Below, one piece after another: positions 60,621 through 64,000 of a stretch of 64,000 bases of DNA. Each line of letters begins with the position of its first letter. The first letter of the stretch is position 1. The position numbers and the translations under genes are program-made. Source of the stretch: Umbelopsis ramanniana AG (Eukaryota > Mucoromycota > Umbelopsidomycetes > Umbelopsidales > Umbelopsidaceae); the NCBI RefSeq assembly GCF_025399195.1, contig NW_026252108.1:248001-312000 (forward strand), in the 5' to 3' direction. Under the pieces are notes generated by a model that did no database searches, had not been told where the DNA came from, and saw only the letters and a list, made by a program, of their open reading frames with translations.

Positions 60621-63600
60621 TTATGAAGTAAAAGAACGAACGACAACGTCGCTGACCATCAAACTAGCATGTTCCAATAAAAAAATTTCAAGATCCTGCC
60701 ACCCTCCTCCAACGCGCACCAAAACCTTGTTTCTACTTGCGGTAGGCTTTGTTCTTGTTCGACTTGATAGCAGCGATGGGTCAATGTTACTCTTTTCCGC
60801 GTAGTTCATCAATCTGCAGAGATACATTTTCTTGCCTCCCCCTAGGCTGGGACTTAGATCATTCCCAAAATAGTATCTGCCTCCACCTTGTGGGCTTCGC
60901 TGACATTTAATAGCAATAGGACTGGCATTAAGGATTTTGCCTACTTCAACATCCAGGGGGTCTTTTGGGTCCGCTACATAGTGCGGTATCTCATCAATGT
61001 TAATTTGCATCTCGTTGGTATTGGGAGTGAATGCCCGGTGGTGGTAAGCGCTGCGCTGGTTCAAAACAGGTGTGGATGACTTTTTGGATAGCTGTGGTAT
61101 AGACGGAGATGTGATGTTTAATAAAGAGCCGTAAGACTGTACTGGAAGCCACTCCTCGCTTTGAACACTTTTAGGCAAAGGAGGAACAGGTGGTGAGCTA
61201 TGGCCAAGCGCAGACCTTGCTCGTGGAATAAGACTGGGAGACGACGGTGTTTTTGGCCGGCTACCTGGTCGAACTAACTCACTAGCCATAGGAGACGTTG
61301 GTCGCGAAGTGGGTGTCTTAGGACGAGGTATAAGAGATGGCGTTTCAGATCGACGAGACGAAGGTGAAACTGCGCGGTCGCGGTCAGGATAAGGTATAGG
61401 CTCATGGAAAGTGTAAGGCGATAGAAATTGTCTCGAAGGCGGTTGAGCAGTTTTAGTTGGGGTATGAGAGCGATTGTTTGGTGGGTTCGGCGTTTTGGGT
61501 CGAGATGTTGGTGTTTTGGGTCTATTTTCCGCCTGCCTACTTAATGCACGGTCCATGCTTTGAGCGCGCCGTCGCATAATCGTACTCTTTGTTGGCTTCA
61601 TCCAGGATGCACCATTCTCGTCATTTTCATCTGGACGTCCGCCAAGTCGTGTTGGACTTTTTGTTCGCCCACGTCGCATAAGCTCTTCATCTTCCTTGTC
61701 ATCTAAATCGCCCAACTGTCGATATTCACTTTTCCACAAAGGCTCATATATATATTGCTTGCTATCTTCCTTCGTACTCGCATTCCAACCAGGCTTATTC
61801 TGACTAGTTCCTGGAGTGTGCGTCTTCCGCAGGCGGCTAACAGACAGCTGACCGTCAGTAGATCTATTTGTTTGTGATAACGGTGGTCGACCGCCGTTCA
61901 ATACAGGGCTAGGACTGGCTCTTTGATTTTTCTTTATCGGTCGCAAATTTATATTAGTTGGGCTAAAGCTCCTTCCTCTTACAGTCTCCTCAGGGCGCTT
62001 AGACACAGGTGAAGGTGAGTTGAGCCTTCTGCAAAAAGTAAATAAAGTTAAAATCATTACAAAATGATATCGCAACCAATAAACAAGGCCAACAGAAAAA
62101 AAAAATCGTAGTAGATCATATGTTTTTCAAGTTACGCACCTTATTCCTTTCCAATGACTGTGTGATCTCTCACTGCGATCTGTTGTATGACTATCTTCGC
62201 TCGTTCCTGACCACGCTGGACTTTGTGGCCGGTCAGATAAAGTTCTTTCAATCTCTGGAAGCTGATTTGCTCGCAAATCGTCCATAACAGATCTCAAGTT
62301 CTCCCATCGTTCTTTAATGGCATTATGTCGAGTTTTGGCTTGGGTATCATGGGTAACTCGCTGTGAAATGCCGGTGCCAAGCATGCCGATCATTCGGTCA
62401 ATAGCAGGAGTATAATACTTGTACTTCGCTTCAAAGCCTTTTGCCAATGACCTAAATTTCTCTCGGTCCAAGGGTGGCCCAGATTGATGCATCGAAGAGG
62501 ACGATGTGTTGGATGAATTGGATGCTACAGATGATGCAGAAGTGGAAGAGTGATGCGATTTTGGGTATGCTCGAAGAAGACTTTTCGTCAGTCTTTCAAA
62601 GGAACCAAAGGCTGAAGACGGATGGTTTCCTGACGTAGAAGTCTGCTTAGTAGCAACATCCGACGATTTCCAATCTCTGAACATACTGACAACCTGTTGA
62701 CAATGTGAAACTACCCTGTCAAGGCCGTCGATCATGACATCCACTTGATTAGCTACTTGTCGGAACACCGATAGCCATCTATCTTCTTTGAGCTCATCCT
62801 TGAGTTCATCTATTTCAATTCGAAGGTTTTCCCATTGCTGCTGCACAACCAAATGTTTTTTGACCAGTATACCCTCAGGATCGTAGGGGGGGCTTGGAGA
62901 TACAAGCTGAGTGTATATGGAATCGACTTTTGCGAACAATGGCTCCACACGCGAGTCAATATGCATAAGGGTCAAGTCATCCCTGTTCTTATCATTTTGC
63001 GATAATTCTGCTTTATCATTTGATTCGCTGTTGCCTTTGGGAGCTCGTGTCGCAGCGGCGGCAGCTGCGTGTCTCCGTTCCTGAAACTCGAATATGACGG
63101 TCGAAAGTTCGTCGATTTGAACTAGTATGTCGTTCATAGTTTCCAATAGCTGCCTTCTTTCCCTAAGTCCCCGAAACTGTTTATTCACAGAAGTAAAGTA
63201 GTGTTTGAATGCAGACCATTCAGACTGAAGCTTTGTGATCGAGAGTTTCACGACGTTGACTTTCTGCCGTAGATCCACATTTTCTTCCTGTTCCAAAGCG
63301 ATCATTTCATCTATTTTCTCCAAAATATCTTGTAGGTATGAGACGCAACTCTGCATACTTTCAACGGCTTCATCGAGTGGGCGCAAAGCAGTCGTCTCCA
63401 AGTCGCCGGATATATTTTGTTCCAAGGCATAAAGCACCAGGTTCGCAGCATCTAACCATTGCGACATTGTATGACATGCTTGTTGTACCTGACTGAGCGT
63501 TTCTTCATGTGGCTGCTGCTGATGACTTGAAATAATGTCGGCCAGTCGTTTTTCGGGAGGCAAAATGGCCAGCAATTCTGCGATCCGAGACTGGACTACA

Positions 63601-63695
63601 CTGGTCTCTGATGACGGTTGATCTTGAGACTTCTCAGGTTGCGAGGTTAGTTTCAGGTCCACCTCATCGGCTTGAGAAAGGATATTTACTTCCAT
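60621..63695 (-). CDS. Kar9-like microtubule protein with C-terminal GAR (GAS2-related) domain
   Basis: Exons 63695-62140 and 62028-60621 join to 987 aa. Residues 1-400 are long helices and coiled coil (LQDILEKIDEMIALEQEENV, QQWENLRIEIDELKDELKED) in the style of the Kar9 N-terminal domain. A long basic Ser/Pro/Arg region has many PKTPTSRP-like repeats and two SLIP sequences followed by basic residues (near 61330 and 61230), matching the S-x-I-P motif that binds EB1/Bim1. The C-terminal GAR module ends with KVLVRVGGGWQDLEIFLLEH and contains the Cys residues of that domain. It likely links EB1-decorated microtubule ends, or the lattice, to the cortex or spindle. The exact orthology is uncertain. 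Confidence 0.83.
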
Positions 63696-64000
63696 TCTAA
63701 ACGTTTTGTACGTTGAGAATGGAATCGATCAGCACTAAAGACATTCTGCGCCCTTTGCTTCTCGTGCCTCGGCTAAGGTTCCGCTGGGGATGACCTATTA
63801 GCCAATCATTTTATTGGTCCGCTGACGCTGTGATAAATGCTGGAGCTTCACGAATGGAAGCAGTACATATCATAAACCTGTAAATGCTTGATGGCTAACA
63901 GTGTTGATGAAACCAACGACTACTAATGCGCGATAAGCACCTTCTTCAATATTAAGTTAAACTATCCTTACTGCTACACGCAGTTTTTATTTCTAAATGT
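63696..64000. other. 5' flank of the Kar9/GAR gene
   Basis: About 305 bp to the window edge. Promoter; no coding exon seen. Confidence 0.4.

Overview
This is nuclear DNA from a filamentous fungus, most likely an early-diverging lineage such as Mucoromycota. The lineage is inferred from gene content and style, not from a marker gene. Nearly every gene is split by short introns, mostly 50-90 nt, with GT(A/G)AGT-like donors and YAG acceptors. Genes lie on both strands with short spacers. The product set is eukaryotic and fungal: a beta-1,3-glucan synthase, a GPI-type GH72 glucanosyltransferase, a cytosolic-type pyruvate carboxylase, CK2 beta, elongin C, an FG nucleoporin, RPB10, RPS30 and eIF2B alpha. 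I found no mobile element, CRISPR array, rRNA or tRNA that I could defend. I rebuilt 31 protein-coding genes by hand-splicing; frame arithmetic closes for every multi-exon model given as complete.

Layout. 0-5 kb: a truncated SDR gene and a secreted GH55 exo-beta-1,3-glucanase with a C-terminal Cys-rich binding module, then a 1.6 kb gene-free stretch. 6-11.3 kb: eIF2B alpha, a small acidic protein, a second SDR and a convergent SAM methyltransferase. 12-21 kb: RPAP2/Rtr1, a MATE transporter, a soluble fumarate reductase and the glycogen branching enzyme. 21.2-24.4 kb: a divergent pair of a degenerate-looking SET protein and TDP1. 24.6-32.5 kb: a divergent pair of GH72 glucanosyltransferase and FKS glucan synthase. 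32.6-35.9 kb: an unrecognised gene, then RPB10 and a POM33/TMEM33 protein. 36-42.7 kb: an ankyrin plus anillin/Bud4-type PH protein, an ankyrin protein, a WW-domain protein and elongin C. 42.8-47.5 kb: a PPxY membrane protein, CK2 beta, an FYRN/FYRC protein and a bZIP factor. 49-52.7 kb: RPS30 and the FG nucleoporin, divergent. 53-64 kb: a single-span membrane protein, an unrecognised protein, pyruvate carboxylase and a GAR-domain, Kar9-like microtubule protein.

Functional themes. Wall glucan is the strongest: synthase and remodelling transglycosylase share one 456 bp intergenic region, and a GH55 glucanase lies 20 kb away. Central carbon metabolism appears as branching enzyme, fumarate reductase and pyruvate carboxylase. 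Housekeeping RNA polymerase, ribosome and nuclear-pore genes sit in tight head-to-head pairs. The points most worth checking are the FKS-GH72 pair and its unusual FKS hot-spot residues, the SET protein lacking key catalytic residues, the three-codon uORF whose stop overlaps the bZIP start codon, the tiny coding exons of 3, 5, 5, 6 and 13 nt, and the multi-domain cytoskeletal proteins.
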